A stretch of 61,842 nt of DNA from CAYRWR01 sp964537555 (GCA_964537555.1 CAZIAD010000017.1:1-61842), one strand, 5' to 3'. Positions 1 through 8,309 are shown, counted from the stretch's first letter. Notes: generated from the letters alone by a model not told the origin. Numbers and translations are program-made.

Positions 1-22
1 ATATTATTATTCATTTGTATAA

Positions 23-42
23 TATCATATCCGGATATGATA
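23..42. repeat. 20-bp perfect palindrome
   Basis: TATCATATCCGGATATGATA is identical to its own reverse complement. It directly follows a TATAAT hexamer (18-23), so it sits where an operator would overlap a promoter start. The transcript it would control is unknown: the nearest downstream start is at 191 and the upstream neighbour lies outside the window. It could also be a hairpin or terminator remnant. Confidence 0.5.
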
Positions 43-128
43 CTGAATATAATCCTGAGGTCTTTCGAAATACTTTGAGGTAAGCTGATATTTACAAGAT
101 CACTAGCACTTTATTTATATGTGAAAAT

Positions 129-178
129 TTGACAAATGACCTTCAGTCACTTATACTATAAATGACTGTGGGTCATTT
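129..178 (+). promoter_or_regulatory. Promoter with two TetR-type operators
   Basis: A near-consensus promoter is visible: TTGACA at 129-134, a 17-base spacer and TATACT at 152-157. It overlaps a long inverted repeat whose arms are 134-149 (AAATGACCttcAGTCA) and 163-178 (TGACTgtgGGTCATTT). Each arm is itself a short dyad of the form TGAC-N5-GTCA (137-149 and 163-175), typical of TetR-family operators. One copy covers the spacer and the other the transcription start, so binding should block the promoter. Autorepression by the gene at 191 is inferred. Confidence 0.75.
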
Positions 179-190
179 ATAGAGGTGGTA

Positions 191-829
191 ATGGGTATAA
201 AAAAACGGGCTATCCATGAAGAGGATAAATTAGTAAGAAAACAGAAGATCCTGGACTCCGCTCTGTTTATATTTTCCGGACAGGAATATGAATCCATCCG
301 GATGGACGATCTGGCCCAAACAGCAGGGATGGCAAAAGGCACTCTCTATCTGTATTTTAAGACCAAAGAAGCACTCTACCTCACCCTCATGATAGATCTG
401 TTTACAGAATGGTTTGAGCATTTTGGCAGGGCGTTACAGTCTCAGTCACTGGACCGGGATTCATTTGTGGGACTGGTGATCCAGTCATTAAGGGACAGCC
501 CGCAACTGGTAAGACTGATAATGATACAACACAGTATCCTGGAAAAAAATCTGGATAAGGACACCCTGGTATATTTTAAAAAAAAGTTGGCCGGGATGCT
601 GGATTACGGAGCCAGGCTTTTAGAAAATCATCTGGTATTTATCCCGGCTGGCCAGGGCAGTTTATTTTTTTTATTTCTCTATGCCCTTATCATAGGCTAT
701 AAACAGCTTTGTGAACCCAATATTTTTGTGAAAAATATCCTGCAACACGAGAATATTTCTGAGTTTATTCTGGATTTCGATGTATTGTTTAGACAATCCC
801 TGCTTAATTATCTCAATGGAATAGTATAA
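191..829 (+). CDS. TetR/AcrR-family transcriptional regulator
   Basis: A 212-residue protein with an N-terminal TetR helix-turn-helix at about residues 18-65, including the pattern GMAKGTLYLYFKTKEALY that is characteristic of the family. The C-terminal helical half would bind an unknown ligand. The ATG at 191 is chosen over the in-frame GTG at 185 because AGAGG (181-185) is then 5 bases away. Two TGAC-N5-GTCA operators lie in its promoter, so it probably represses itself and the short-chain dehydrogenase that follows 13 bases downstream. The family is clear; the ligand and regulon are not. Confidence 0.9.
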   Translation: MGIKKRAIHEEDKLVRKQKILDSALFIFSGQEYESIRMDDLAQTAGMAKGTLYLYFKTKEALYLTLMIDLFTEWFEHFGRALQSQSLDRDSFVGLVIQSLRDSPQLVRLIMIQHSILEKNLDKDTLVYFKKKLAGMLDYGARLLENHLVFIPAGQGSLFFLFLYALIIGYKQLCEPNIFVKNILQHENISEFILDFDVLFRQSLLNYLNGIV

Positions 830-842
830 AAAGGAGAAGATC

Positions 843-1649
843 ATGAGTAATAACAAGAGTCTTAAGGGACACACTGCCCTGGTGACCGGTGCCTCCAGCG
901 GCCTGGGTGCGGAATTTGCCCGTCAACTGGCTGCCCTGGGTGCCGATCTCGTTCTGGTAGCCCGCCGTAAAGATAAACTGGAAGCCGTAGCCCAGGAGGT
1001 ACAAAAAGCCTACGGTATAAACACCACCCTTTACACACAGGACCTTTCCAAACCTGATGCGGCTCTGAGTCTATATCAGAAGATCAGGGCTGATAAGATT
1101 AATGTAGATGTTTTGATCAATAATGCCGGCTTTGGGGTGTTCGGCTACTTCGACGAGAGTGAATGGGCCCAGCAAAATACTATGATCGATGTAGATATCA
1201 AAGCCCTGACCCAGCTTACCCGGCTCTTCCTGGATGATATGAAGGAAAACAATTATGGGCGTATCCTGCTCGTGGCATCCATAGCTGCCTACCAGTCCAC
1301 CCCGCTCTTTGCCACTTACGCCGCAGCCAAGGCTTTTGTACTCTATTTTGGGGAAGCCCTGCGCTATGAGCTCAAAAAGAAAAAATATAATATCCATGTT
1401 TCAGTACTATCGCCCGGTGTCACTGAGACTGAATTTTTCCAGGTGGCCAGACAAAAAAAGACGCTTTATCATAAGTTATTCATGATGCAGGCCCCTCAGG
1501 TGGTAAAAGTGGGCATCAAGGGCATGCTCCGCAATAAGCTGTCCCGTATCCCTGGCTTTATGAACTGGCTCCTGGCGAACTCAGTACGGCTGGTACCCCG
1601 AAGCTGGGTACCCGGAATAGCGCATAAGTTCATGCATAGTGACCAGTAA
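843..1649 (+). CDS. Short-chain dehydrogenase/reductase
   Basis: A 268-residue classical SDR. The Rossmann NAD(P)-binding motif TGASSGLG lies at residues 15-22, the NNAG motif near residue 92 and the catalytic Tyr-x3-Lys pair in YAAAK near residue 160, with the active-site Ser about 14 residues before it. It should reduce or oxidise a carbonyl/alcohol substrate in the cytoplasm; the substrate is unknown. AAGGAG precedes the ATG. It follows the TetR gene by 13 bases and shares its operator-controlled promoter, so the regulator may sense a compound this enzyme processes. Confidence 0.9.
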   Translation: MSNNKSLKGHTALVTGASSGLGAEFARQLAALGADLVLVARRKDKLEAVAQEVQKAYGINTTLYTQDLSKPDAALSLYQKIRADKINVDVLINNAGFGVFGYFDESEWAQQNTMIDVDIKALTQLTRLFLDDMKENNYGRILLVASIAAYQSTPLFATYAAAKAFVLYFGEALRYELKKKKYNIHVSVLSPGVTETEFFQVARQKKTLYHKLFMMQAPQVVKVGIKGMLRNKLSRIPGFMNWLLANSVRLVPRSWVPGIAHKFMHSDQ

Positions 1650-1652
1650 AAC

Positions 1653-1684
1653 CAGGGGGCCGTCCATTTGGACGGCCCCTGTTT
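1653..1684 (+). terminator. Hairpin terminator after SDR gene
   Basis: A strong stem GGGGCCGTCC / GGACGGCCCC (1656-1665 with 1670-1679) and a 4-base loop, followed by a short GTTTC tail. The weak T-run makes it an imperfect intrinsic terminator. Confidence 0.65.
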
Positions 1685-1690
1685 CATATG

Positions 1691-1779
1691 CGGAGAGGGA
1701 GGGATTCGAACCCTCGGTACAACATAAGCTGCACAACTGATTTCGAGTCAGCCCCATTCGACCACTCTGGCACCTCTCC
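1691..1779 (-). tRNA. tRNA-Ser (anticodon CGA)
   Basis: An 89-base cloverleaf with acceptor stem GGAGAGG/CCTCTCC, the T-loop motif GGTTCGAATCC, a long variable arm as expected for class II tRNA-Ser, and the anticodon loop CTCGAAA giving CGA. It should read UCG. The discriminator is G and the 3' CCA is not encoded. Confidence 0.95.
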
Positions 1780-1786
1780 GGGTAAT

Positions 1787-1812
1787 AAAAAACCCTACGA
1801 TCTCTCGCAGGG
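1787..1812 (-). terminator. Terminator between the two tRNA genes
   Basis: Read on the minus strand, CCCT-G-CGA / TCG-T-AGGG with a GAGA loop is followed by TTTTTTATTA. It would end transcription of the tRNA-Arg gene, which suggests the two tRNAs are separate transcripts. Confidence 0.7.
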
Positions 1813-1818
1813 CAATCT

Positions 1819-1892
1819 CGCGCTTAACAGGAGTCGAACCTGTGACCTTTGGAACCGCAATCCAACGCTCTATCCAACTGAGCTATAAGCGC
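1819..1892 (-). tRNA. tRNA-Arg (anticodon GCG)
   Basis: A 74-base cloverleaf: acceptor GCGCTTA/TAAGCGC, D-arm GCTC...GAGC, anticodon stem TTGGA/TCCAA enclosing the loop TTGCGGT, and T-arm ACAGG TTCGACT CCTGT. The anticodon reads GCG, which pairs with CGC/CGU, instead of the A(I)CG usual in bacteria. CCA is not encoded. Confidence 0.92.
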
Positions 1893-1938
1893 TTATTTAA
1901 GAATAGTATTATAGCATATTGAGTACTGAGCGTCAATT

Positions 1939-2508
1939 TTACAGCGTAAAACCAAGCCCTAAAAACATCTGCACTCTGGACTCAAACGCACTCAGGTCAT
2001 AAAAACTGAGTAGGTGATATTCCAGCCTGGCTGACAGGTTGACTCTCTTGTGAATAGAAAAGAGATATTCCAGAGCTGTCTGAGTATCCCAGCCATTGCC
2101 GTAAAACCTCAGAGTAACAGGTAGATACAGACTATGCCGGGGATACCATACTTTGGAGAGCATCACTGAGAGCAGTGTCTGCACTGAATTAGTTCCGGTA
2201 AGCTGGTTACTGTTCCAAACCAGTCCCCCACCCCCTAACAGAGCCAGCCTGTCCCAGTTTTTAAGCTGATACCAGGCCTGTATACCCAGATCAAAACTAT
2301 CGCTGAACTTAAATCCAAAAGTGCCCATCATATCCAGGGATATCTCCAGATTCATGGGAGCGATCTTAAAGGGCGGACTGAAATACTGCAGCCGAGTCTG
2401 GGGATAGAAATACCGGCCATTGTAGCTGCCCCAGCTGAAGTGCCATGTATGAGAATGGGACATCATGGGGATGAGGAACAGAAACATCAAAAGTACCATT
2501 TTCCTCAT
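1939..2508 (-). CDS. Small outer-membrane barrel-like protein
   Basis: A 189-residue protein with a signal peptide (residues 1 to about 19, ending in SHS) and alternating polar/aromatic strands that end in the hydrophobic GLGFTL, as in small outer-membrane beta-barrels. No family was recognised. It is the last gene of a coupled operon: its ATG overlaps the stop of the lyase-like lipoprotein gene (ATGA), and GGAGG lies upstream. It may be a porin or anchor for products handled by the upstream lipoproteins, which is inference. Confidence 0.65.
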   Translation of the reverse strand: MRKMVLLMFLFLIPMMSHSHTWHFSWGSYNGRYFYPQTRLQYFSPPFKIAPMNLEISLDMMGTFGFKFSDSFDLGIQAWYQLKNWDRLALLGGGGLVWNSNQLTGTNSVQTLLSVMLSKVWYPRHSLYLPVTLRFYGNGWDTQTALEYLFSIHKRVNLSARLEYHLLSFYDLSAFESRVQMFLGLGFTL

Positions 2509-3272
2509 GGCTGCACCTCCCCGAAAGAAGACCCGATATGAATAGCATCATAATAGACGGTATTAGTCTTATCTGCCTCAGGCCCCCGGTATATCCCTAT
2601 CTTAAAATAATTACCCATACGGTTAAACAATGTCGGGGCATAGATCTTTTCAAACCATTTGCTCCCATTGGTCCAGCCTTCTACATATCCGTCATTTCCC
2701 AGGCTCCATTTAATATGAAATGTGAGATCGACCCAGCTTCCCGGAGTGTAATCCATGAGAGGGACCTGGGCATTCTCTTTATCCTGGTACAGTATGCTTA
2801 CTCCCAGGGTCTGATTGGTATAGTGCAGGGATACAGGGGGGCTGTTTCCGGGGAAATGTTCCCAGGATTCTCCATTCAACACATCAGGCTGGTCATGCCA
2901 CTGGCCCAGGATCTGCCATCTGCCAGAGTCCAGATAATTCGAGGCCAGCATCAGAGAATAAGCTAAATATATATCCGCTCCGTAGGGCATGAGTGCAGAC
3001 CAGGATAGCTCAGCCCGGGAGCCCCCCTGGGCATAATCGCCGGGATAGATAGTAAATGCGACAGCATTGGTACCGGAACGGGCATTACTCGTCCAGGTAA
3101 TACGGCTGATATCCTGGACTCCCAGGCTCCACTGAGCCAGGCTGAAATCTTCAAAATCCTCAGAAAAATGGTGTAGATCCCAATCAGGGCTATGAATAGC
3201 TATCATTCCGCATCCGTTTAGCGTGATAGTTAAAATCATTATGAGAATATTTAGCCCTGGGATGTGTTTCAT
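2505..3272 (-). CDS. Polysaccharide-lyase-like lipoprotein (heparin-lyase fold)
   Basis: A 255-residue lipoprotein with lipobox LNGC near residue 21. The mature part resembles the heparin lyase I / polysaccharide-lyase jelly-roll family: an RAELSW motif, the WQILGQWHDQPD strand, and the C-terminal pattern YFKIGIYRG...NTVYYDAIHIG. Enzymes of this type cleave uronic-acid polysaccharides by beta-elimination. It should sit in the outer membrane or face the periplasm. Both its start and its stop overlap neighbouring genes by ATGA, so it is tightly coupled to two barrel-like proteins. Substrate is unknown. Confidence 0.72.
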   Translation of the reverse strand: MKHIPGLNILIMILTITLNGCGMIAIHSPDWDLHHFSEDFEDFSLAQWSLGVQDISRITWTSNARSGTNAVAFTIYPGDYAQGGSRAELSWSALMPYGADIYLAYSLMLASNYLDSGRWQILGQWHDQPDVLNGESWEHFPGNSPPVSLHYTNQTLGVSILYQDKENAQVPLMDYTPGSWVDLTFHIKWSLGNDGYVEGWTNGSKWFEKIYAPTLFNRMGNYFKIGIYRGPEADKTNTVYYDAIHIGSSFGEVQP

Positions 3273-3811
3273 TTGTAAACCTTTTGTTTCGGTCTTGATT
3301 TGCTACTATTACCTCTCCACTCCATTCCAAAATAAAGAGGAAGATCTATGGTACTCATCGGAGACACATTGGCACTATACCAGGGAGAGTCATGATAGCG
3401 TACCCCTATATTAAATACCCAGTATACGTTATTCATATAAATACTATACTTAAGGCCCGCCTGTACAGCGTAAGCCATTACCGGATGAGGGCGGAACAGG
3501 CCTATGCCTACATCCAGGCCGGCATAAAGTCCCAGATTCACGGTCTTCATACGGAGAAAGGGATAATTGATAAAATTACCCACACCCCATTCCATTCCAT
3601 AAGTCTGGCCTCCCACATACATATCCAGTGTATAATCAAAAGCGGACAGACTCTTTAGCATACCGGAGCGAATAAGTGTACCGTTATAGCCTATGCCGGG
3701 TTGCCCCGCATAGTTCAGTCCAGGCTGTATCTCAGCTCCCAGAGTAAACACAAAACCAAAGCCTTTGCTAAATCCCATCACCATGACTACCAGTATTATG
3801 ATCTTTTTCAT
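3269..3811 (-). CDS. Small outer-membrane barrel-like protein
   Basis: A 180-residue protein with an N-terminal signal peptide beginning MKKIIILVV, followed by glycine/tyrosine-rich alternating strands such as GLYAGLDVGIGLF. The ATG at 3811 is preferred over upstream codons because AGGGGG lies just before it and the signal peptide starts there. The gene begins 1 base after the hydrolase stop and ends overlapping the lyase start. No family recognised; an outer-membrane location is inferred. Confidence 0.6.
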   Translation of the reverse strand: MKKIIILVVMVMGFSKGFGFVFTLGAEIQPGLNYAGQPGIGYNGTLIRSGMLKSLSAFDYTLDMYVGGQTYGMEWGVGNFINYPFLRMKTVNLGLYAGLDVGIGLFRPHPVMAYAVQAGLKYSIYMNNVYWVFNIGVRYHDSPWYSANVSPMSTIDLPLYFGMEWRGNSSKSRPKQKVYK

Positions 3812-3812
3812 A

Positions 3813-4553
3813 TTAATACCCCCTGCCCTGCATATAAAGGATAATAAGCCGGGCGGCCTCATCCTGCTGCTGATCCCTGCTCATGGTAGCTGTACCATCC
3901 CCGTCCTGTTCTCCATAGTTTCCAAACTGGGCATGATTACCCCCGGGGATCTCATACCAGAAAGTCTGAGAACTACTGTTTGTGAGGATCTGGCTGCTAT
4001 TGGAGACCATTATGACGGGAGGTAGATACTGAATATTTGACAGGACTTCATCCTGGGTGGCCACTCCATCCTGAGATCCGGAGAGGAGCAGGTATGAGTT
4101 TGTGGTGAGACTGAGGTCCCAATCGGCTGTAGGCCAGGCGGCCAGAAGAAATAACCCGGAGATTTTATCCTGATTTTCAAAATAATAACGGGCTCCCATG
4201 GCACCGCCCAGGCTATGCCCTCCTATAAACCAGTGAGTGATGCTGTCAAAATTATTGACCACATCATCAGCCTGGCTCCAGGACATGACTGAGAGATTTA
4301 GAGGGGCTTTCATAATAAAACTGTGATACCCATTGGTGGCCACACGGGATACCAGAGGGATATACGCATGGGGATCGACCAGGCCACCGGGATAAAAAAC
4401 CAGCCCTGTGAGAGGAGTACCGGAATCCGGACTGACCTCTATATAATCCCGGGTCTCTAAAACTGTAGCCCCGGCCACTGGGTCAAACCCTATAGGAAGA
4501 TAGGAACAGGCCCCTGTCCCCAAAATAATCAATAACAAAGTCAGCTTCTTCAT
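3813..4553 (-). CDS. Alpha/beta-hydrolase lipoprotein
   Basis: A 246-residue lipoprotein (lipobox GTGAC, Cys at about residue 16). The serine nucleophile sits in GGHSLGG near residue 116, with a likely Asp in SGSQDG and His in GGNHAQFGNYGEQDGDG, giving a full triad. That last motif recurs in a family of secreted bacterial alpha/beta hydrolases. Probable esterase or lipase-like activity at the envelope; substrate unknown. First gene of the operon, with AGGAGG 7 bases before the ATG and a TTGACC-N17-TATAAT promoter at 4603-4575. Confidence 0.8.
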   Translation of the reverse strand: MKKLTLLLIILGTGACSYLPIGFDPVAGATVLETRDYIEVSPDSGTPLTGLVFYPGGLVDPHAYIPLVSRVATNGYHSFIMKAPLNLSVMSWSQADDVVNNFDSITHWFIGGHSLGGAMGARYYFENQDKISGLFLLAAWPTADWDLSLTTNSYLLLSGSQDGVATQDEVLSNIQYLPPVIMVSNSSQILTNSSSQTFWYEIPGGNHAQFGNYGEQDGDGTATMSRDQQQDEAARLIILYMQGRGY

Positions 4554-4574
4554 ATTTACCTCCTCGACTGAGAG

Positions 4575-4603
4575 ATTATACTTAATTCATTTGTAGGGGT
4601 CAA
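4575..4603 (-). promoter_or_regulatory. Promoter of the hydrolase/lyase operon
   Basis: On the minus strand TTGACC (4603-4598), a 17-base spacer and TATAAT (4580-4575), about 20 bases before the start at 4553. Confidence 0.75.
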
Positions 4604-4607
4604 GATA

Positions 4608-4637
4608 TTAAAAAAGGGCTGTCAGGTGAGACAGCCC
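4608..4637 (-). terminator. Terminator of the pdh operon
   Basis: On the minus strand GGGCTGTC / GACAGCCC (arms 4637-4630 and 4623-4616) is followed by TTTTTTA. It lies just after lpdA and next to the promoter of the next operon. Confidence 0.85.
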
Positions 4638-4656
4638 CCTATTAACTTAGTTACAC

Positions 4657-6045
4657 TTATGCATGGATCACCCAGCCCTCAATAGCCCGGGCTCCCTCCA
4701 TATTGACTTCACTTAAAGTAGGATGGGCATGAATCATAGTAGCAATATCCTGGGGCAGAAGCTCGGTCTTTTTGGCCAGGAGCCATTCATGTATCATCTC
4801 GGTAGCATTGGCACCCACCATATGGGCACCCAGTATCTCATGGGTCTTAGGGTCATAGACCACTTTGACAAAACCCTCACTTTTTTCCACAGCTACAGAC
4901 TTTCCGGCACCCCTGTAAGTAAAGCTGGCAGTCTTGTACTCGCGCTTTAACTCTTTGGCTTTCCACTCGGTCAGTCCAAAGCTGGCTACTTCGGGCTGGC
5001 AGTAGGTAGCTCCCGGTATCTCCATAGGATCGATCACTTTTTCCACCTTATGCCCGGCGATATGCTCGACTGCTATCTCTCCTTCTTTGGATGCTACATG
5101 GGCCAGCAGGGGGGAGGCCACTACATCACCAATGGCATAGATACCAGGGACACTGGTCTCATAGTAGTCATGGGTCTCGATGAAGCCCCGCTCGGTCAGT
5201 TTCACTCCGGCCTTATCCAGTCCGAAACCAGCCGTATTAGGCCTGCGACCTACTGCCACCAGGATCTTATCCGCCTTGATCTCGAACTCCTTGCCGTCTT
5301 TATCATCCAGAGTCAATGTGATACCGGTCTTTGATGTCTTAACAGATTTAGCCTTGGTCGATGTATAGATCTTTACCTTCTTTTTCCTGAACACTGCCTC
5401 CATGTGTTTGGAGATCTCTTCATCCTCGATAGGAAGGATACGGGGCAGCATCTCTATAAGGTGCACTTCTACTCCAAAGGCATTCATGATGTAGGTGAAC
5501 TCCATTCCGATAGCGCCGCTGCCCAGGATGACTAATGACTGAGGCAGCTGTTCCAGCATGAGGGCTCCATTGGATGACAGGATCTTATCTTCATCAAATT
5601 CAAATCCAGGGATCTGGGTAGGAGAGGATCCGGTGGCCACAATGATATTCTTTGCCGTGATCTCTTCCTTGCCATTTATGGTAAGTACCTTGGCAGCCTT
5701 AAACACGGCTTCACCCTGGATCAGCTCTACATTGTTTTTCTTGAGCAGGAATTCCACTCCTTTTGACAGGGTGGTAGCTGCCTTGCGGGACTTATCAAAT
5801 ACCTTCCTGTAATCCATTCCGGATTTATCTACCTTGATACCCAGGTGTTCCAGGTGAGGAATATCCTCCACCATCTCTGCCTGGTGTATCAGTGCTTTGG
5901 AGGGTATACAGCCGATGTTCAGACACACTCCCCCCGGTTTATCTTTTTCTACCAGGCCTACCTTGAGCCCTAGTTGACTGGCTCTGATGGCGGCCACATA
6001 GCCCCCGGGGCCCGCTCCTATTATTATCAGATCATAACTTTTCAT
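4657..6045 (-). CDS. lpdA: Dihydrolipoyl dehydrogenase (E3)
   Basis: A 462-residue flavoprotein of normal length that re-oxidises dihydrolipoyl groups and reduces NAD. FAD-binding GAGPGGYVAA is at residues 10-19, the redox disulfide in GGVCLNIGCIPSK near residues 38-50, the NAD-binding GSGAIGMEF near residue 176, and the C-terminal HAHPTLSE that supplies the active-site His-Glu of the partner subunit. It is the last gene of the pyruvate dehydrogenase operon, after pdhC, and is followed by a good terminator. Confidence 0.96.
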   Translation of the reverse strand: MKSYDLIIIGAGPGGYVAAIRASQLGLKVGLVEKDKPGGVCLNIGCIPSKALIHQAEMVEDIPHLEHLGIKVDKSGMDYRKVFDKSRKAATTLSKGVEFLLKKNNVELIQGEAVFKAAKVLTINGKEEITAKNIIVATGSSPTQIPGFEFDEDKILSSNGALMLEQLPQSLVILGSGAIGMEFTYIMNAFGVEVHLIEMLPRILPIEDEEISKHMEAVFRKKKVKIYTSTKAKSVKTSKTGITLTLDDKDGKEFEIKADKILVAVGRRPNTAGFGLDKAGVKLTERGFIETHDYYETSVPGIYAIGDVVASPLLAHVASKEGEIAVEHIAGHKVEKVIDPMEIPGATYCQPEVASFGLTEWKAKELKREYKTASFTYRGAGKSVAVEKSEGFVKVVYDPKTHEILGAHMVGANATEMIHEWLLAKKTELLPQDIATMIHAHPTLSEVNMEGARAIEGWVIHA

Positions 6046-6060
6046 ATTACTTCCTTAGGC

Positions 6061-7317
6061 CTAAAACAGGGCCTGAATGGGGTCTTCCATGATAGCCTTA
6101 AGGTCAGCCAGGAAGGCAGCCCCTACCGCTCCATCTATGACCCTGTGATCACATGACAGGTTTACCTTCATGCGGGTCCTGACTACGATATTACCACTCT
6201 CGTCTACTACCGGCTCCTTCTGCCCCTTACCGATAGCCAGGATAGCAGCCCCCGGAGGATTGATGATAGCCGTAAACTCATCTATTCCAAAAGACCCCAG
6301 GTTGGAGATCGTGAAGGTAGCCCCATTGTACTCGTCGGGGCTGAGCTTATTGTCAAAGGCTTTCTGTATCAGTACGTTCATCTCGGCATCGATCTGGCGA
6401 ATTCCTTTGGACTCGGTACTGCGCACCAGAGGGGTGATCAGTCCGTCAGGCTGCGCTACCGCCAGGGCAATATCCACTGAGCCGTGCTGGATGATGGTAT
6501 CCCCGTTCCAGCTGGAATTTACCATGGGATGCTTCTTGAGGGCTTCTGCAGTCAGTTTGATAAAGAAAGCATTCATAGATATCTTATGGTCTTTCAGTTT
6601 CTTATTGATACGTTCCCGGGCTGCGATGATATTATCCAGCTCGATGTTTACTGAGAGGTAATAATGAGGTGCGGTGTACTTGGACTGCGCCAGTCTCTGG
6701 GCGATGATACGCCGCTTGTCACTGACCTTTATGACCTTATCCTCCAGGCGGGGGGCAATATAGGGTGCAGGGGCAGCTCCAGATCCAGGCCGGCTGGCAG
6801 TTCCGCCTGCCTGGGCCTGCTCGATATCACGTTTGACTATGCGGCCTTCCGGGCCTGAACCCTGAATGGCCGCCAGGTCTAATCCTGCATCTGAGGCCAG
6901 CTTACGGGCCAGGGGAGATGCTTTGACAGGGCCATTTTGGACTGCGGCTATTGGGGCGGCGACAGATAGAGTCGCCGGGGCCGGAGTATCCTGTTCCGGG
7001 GCTGGGTCAGCCGCGGCAGGAGCAGGGGCTGCACTCTTTTTTTCCTTAAGGCTGGCCAGGATATCCGAGATATCTTCTCCCTTTTCCCCTACTATCGCGA
7101 TAGCTTCACCTACTTTGACTGCCCCGCCGGCATCTACTACCAGCTTAAGCACGGTTCCCTCTACCTGGGACTCATATTCCATAGTAGTCTTATCTGTCTC
7201 TACTTCGCAGAGGACCTGGCTCTCAGCCACCTTATCTCCCTCTTTTATTTTCCAGTTTACTATAGTGCCCTCCTCCATGGTGGGAGAGAGAGCCAGCATT
7301 AATACTTTTTCTGCCAT
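6061..7317 (-). CDS. pdhC: Pyruvate dehydrogenase E2 (dihydrolipoamide acetyltransferase)
   Basis: A 418-residue E2 subunit with one lipoyl domain (residues 1 to about 78; modified Lys in ETDKTTMEYES), an Ala/Pro-rich flexible linker, a subunit-binding domain (ASPLARKLASDAGLD to GPEGRIVKRDI, about 133-166), and the acyltransferase domain with the catalytic His/Asp in SCDHRVIDG near the C-terminus. It transfers acetyl groups from lipoamide to CoA. Its place between pdhB and lpdA identifies the substrate as pyruvate rather than 2-oxoglutarate with fair certainty. Confidence 0.95.
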   Translation of the reverse strand: MAEKVLMLALSPTMEEGTIVNWKIKEGDKVAESQVLCEVETDKTTMEYESQVEGTVLKLVVDAGGAVKVGEAIAIVGEKGEDISDILASLKEKKSAAPAPAAADPAPEQDTPAPATLSVAAPIAAVQNGPVKASPLARKLASDAGLDLAAIQGSGPEGRIVKRDIEQAQAGGTASRPGSGAAPAPYIAPRLEDKVIKVSDKRRIIAQRLAQSKYTAPHYYLSVNIELDNIIAARERINKKLKDHKISMNAFFIKLTAEALKKHPMVNSSWNGDTIIQHGSVDIALAVAQPDGLITPLVRSTESKGIRQIDAEMNVLIQKAFDNKLSPDEYNGATFTISNLGSFGIDEFTAIINPPGAAILAIGKGQKEPVVDESGNIVVRTRMKVNLSCDHRVIDGAVGAAFLADLKAIMEDPIQALF

Positions 7318-7334
7318 TTTCTCATCCTTATGTA

Positions 7335-8309
7335 CTATATGTACAGTACTTTTTTAGCGGCATCCACTACTTTAGCCACATTAGGCTGGGCACTCAGTTC
7401 CAGCTTGTGGTTGTAGGGGAAGGGGACATCTTCTGACATGACGAGCTCCACCGGCGCATCCAGGGAATCAAAACATTCATGTGACAGGAGCCAGCCTATG
7501 TGGGAGGCTACAGAGGCAAAGGGCCAGCTTTCATCCACAATGACTGCCCGGTTGGTCTTTTTTACTGACTCTATGAGGGTCTTTTCATCCAGAGGACGGA
7601 TAGACTGCAGGTCTATCAGTTCTACATCCACTCCCTGTTTTTCGAGCTCCTGGACAGCCATCTGAGCAGTGCGCATCACTTTGCCATAGGAGATAAGAGT
7701 GAGGTCCTTACCCGGGCGTTCTATATTAGCCTGGCCAAATGGTATGGTGTATTCTTCTTCAGGGATCTCCCCTTTCCATCCATAAGCCATTTCTGCTTCC
7801 ATGAAGATCACCGGATTATTGTCCCGGATAGCGGTCTTAAGGAGGCCTTTGGCATTATAGGGATTGGAGGGGACTACTACTTTCAAACCGGGCACATGGG
7901 CAAAGAAGGTCTGACAGGCCTGGCTGTGCTGTGAGCCCAGGTATTCGGCCGGCCCATTGGCACCCCGGAACACTATAGGCACATTGAGCTGGCCTCCCGA
8001 CATATACAGCATCTTAGCAGCGTTATTAATGATCTGGTCTATAGCCTGCAGAGCAAAGTTAAAAGTCATAAACTCGATCACGGGACGCAGGCCGGCAATA
8101 GCTGCCCCGATCCCCAATCCGGCAAACCCTTCTTCGGTAATAGGAGAGTCCAGGACCCTCTGCTCACCGTACTTATCCAGCAGTCCCTGGGACACTTTAT
8201 AGGCTCCATTATACTGGGCTACTTCCTCACCCATGAGAAAGACATTTTCATCTCTGGTCATCTCTTCGTCTAAAGCCTGTCTGAGGGCTTCTCTTATGGT
8301 TACTTCCAT
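7335..8309 (-). CDS. pdhB: Pyruvate dehydrogenase E1 beta subunit
   Basis: A 324-residue transketolase-like beta subunit of normal length. It carries the hallmark stretches MGEEVAQYNGAYKVSQGL, DSPITEEGFAGLGIGAA and RGANGPAEYLGSQHSQ of the two-subunit pyruvate dehydrogenase family. It forms the thiamine-diphosphate site together with the alpha subunit. Two adjacent ATGs exist at 8312 and 8309; the second is 6 bases from AGGAG and is preferred. It follows pdhA with a 9-base gap and belongs to the lplA-pdh operon. Confidence 0.95.
   Translation of the reverse strand: MEVTIREALRQALDEEMTRDENVFLMGEEVAQYNGAYKVSQGLLDKYGEQRVLDSPITEEGFAGLGIGAAIAGLRPVIEFMTFNFALQAIDQIINNAAKMLYMSGGQLNVPIVFRGANGPAEYLGSQHSQACQTFFAHVPGLKVVVPSNPYNAKGLLKTAIRDNNPVIFMEAEMAYGWKGEIPEEEYTIPFGQANIERPGKDLTLISYGKVMRTAQMAVQELEKQGVDVELIDLQSIRPLDEKTLIESVKKTNRAVIVDESWPFASVASHIGWLLSHECFDSLDAPVELVMSEDVPFPYNHKLELSAQPNVAKVVDAAKKVLYI

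Noticed and set aside
1688..1888. 66-residue plus-strand frame across both tRNA genes
   Set aside because: It only reads through the antisense of tRNA-Ser and tRNA-Arg.
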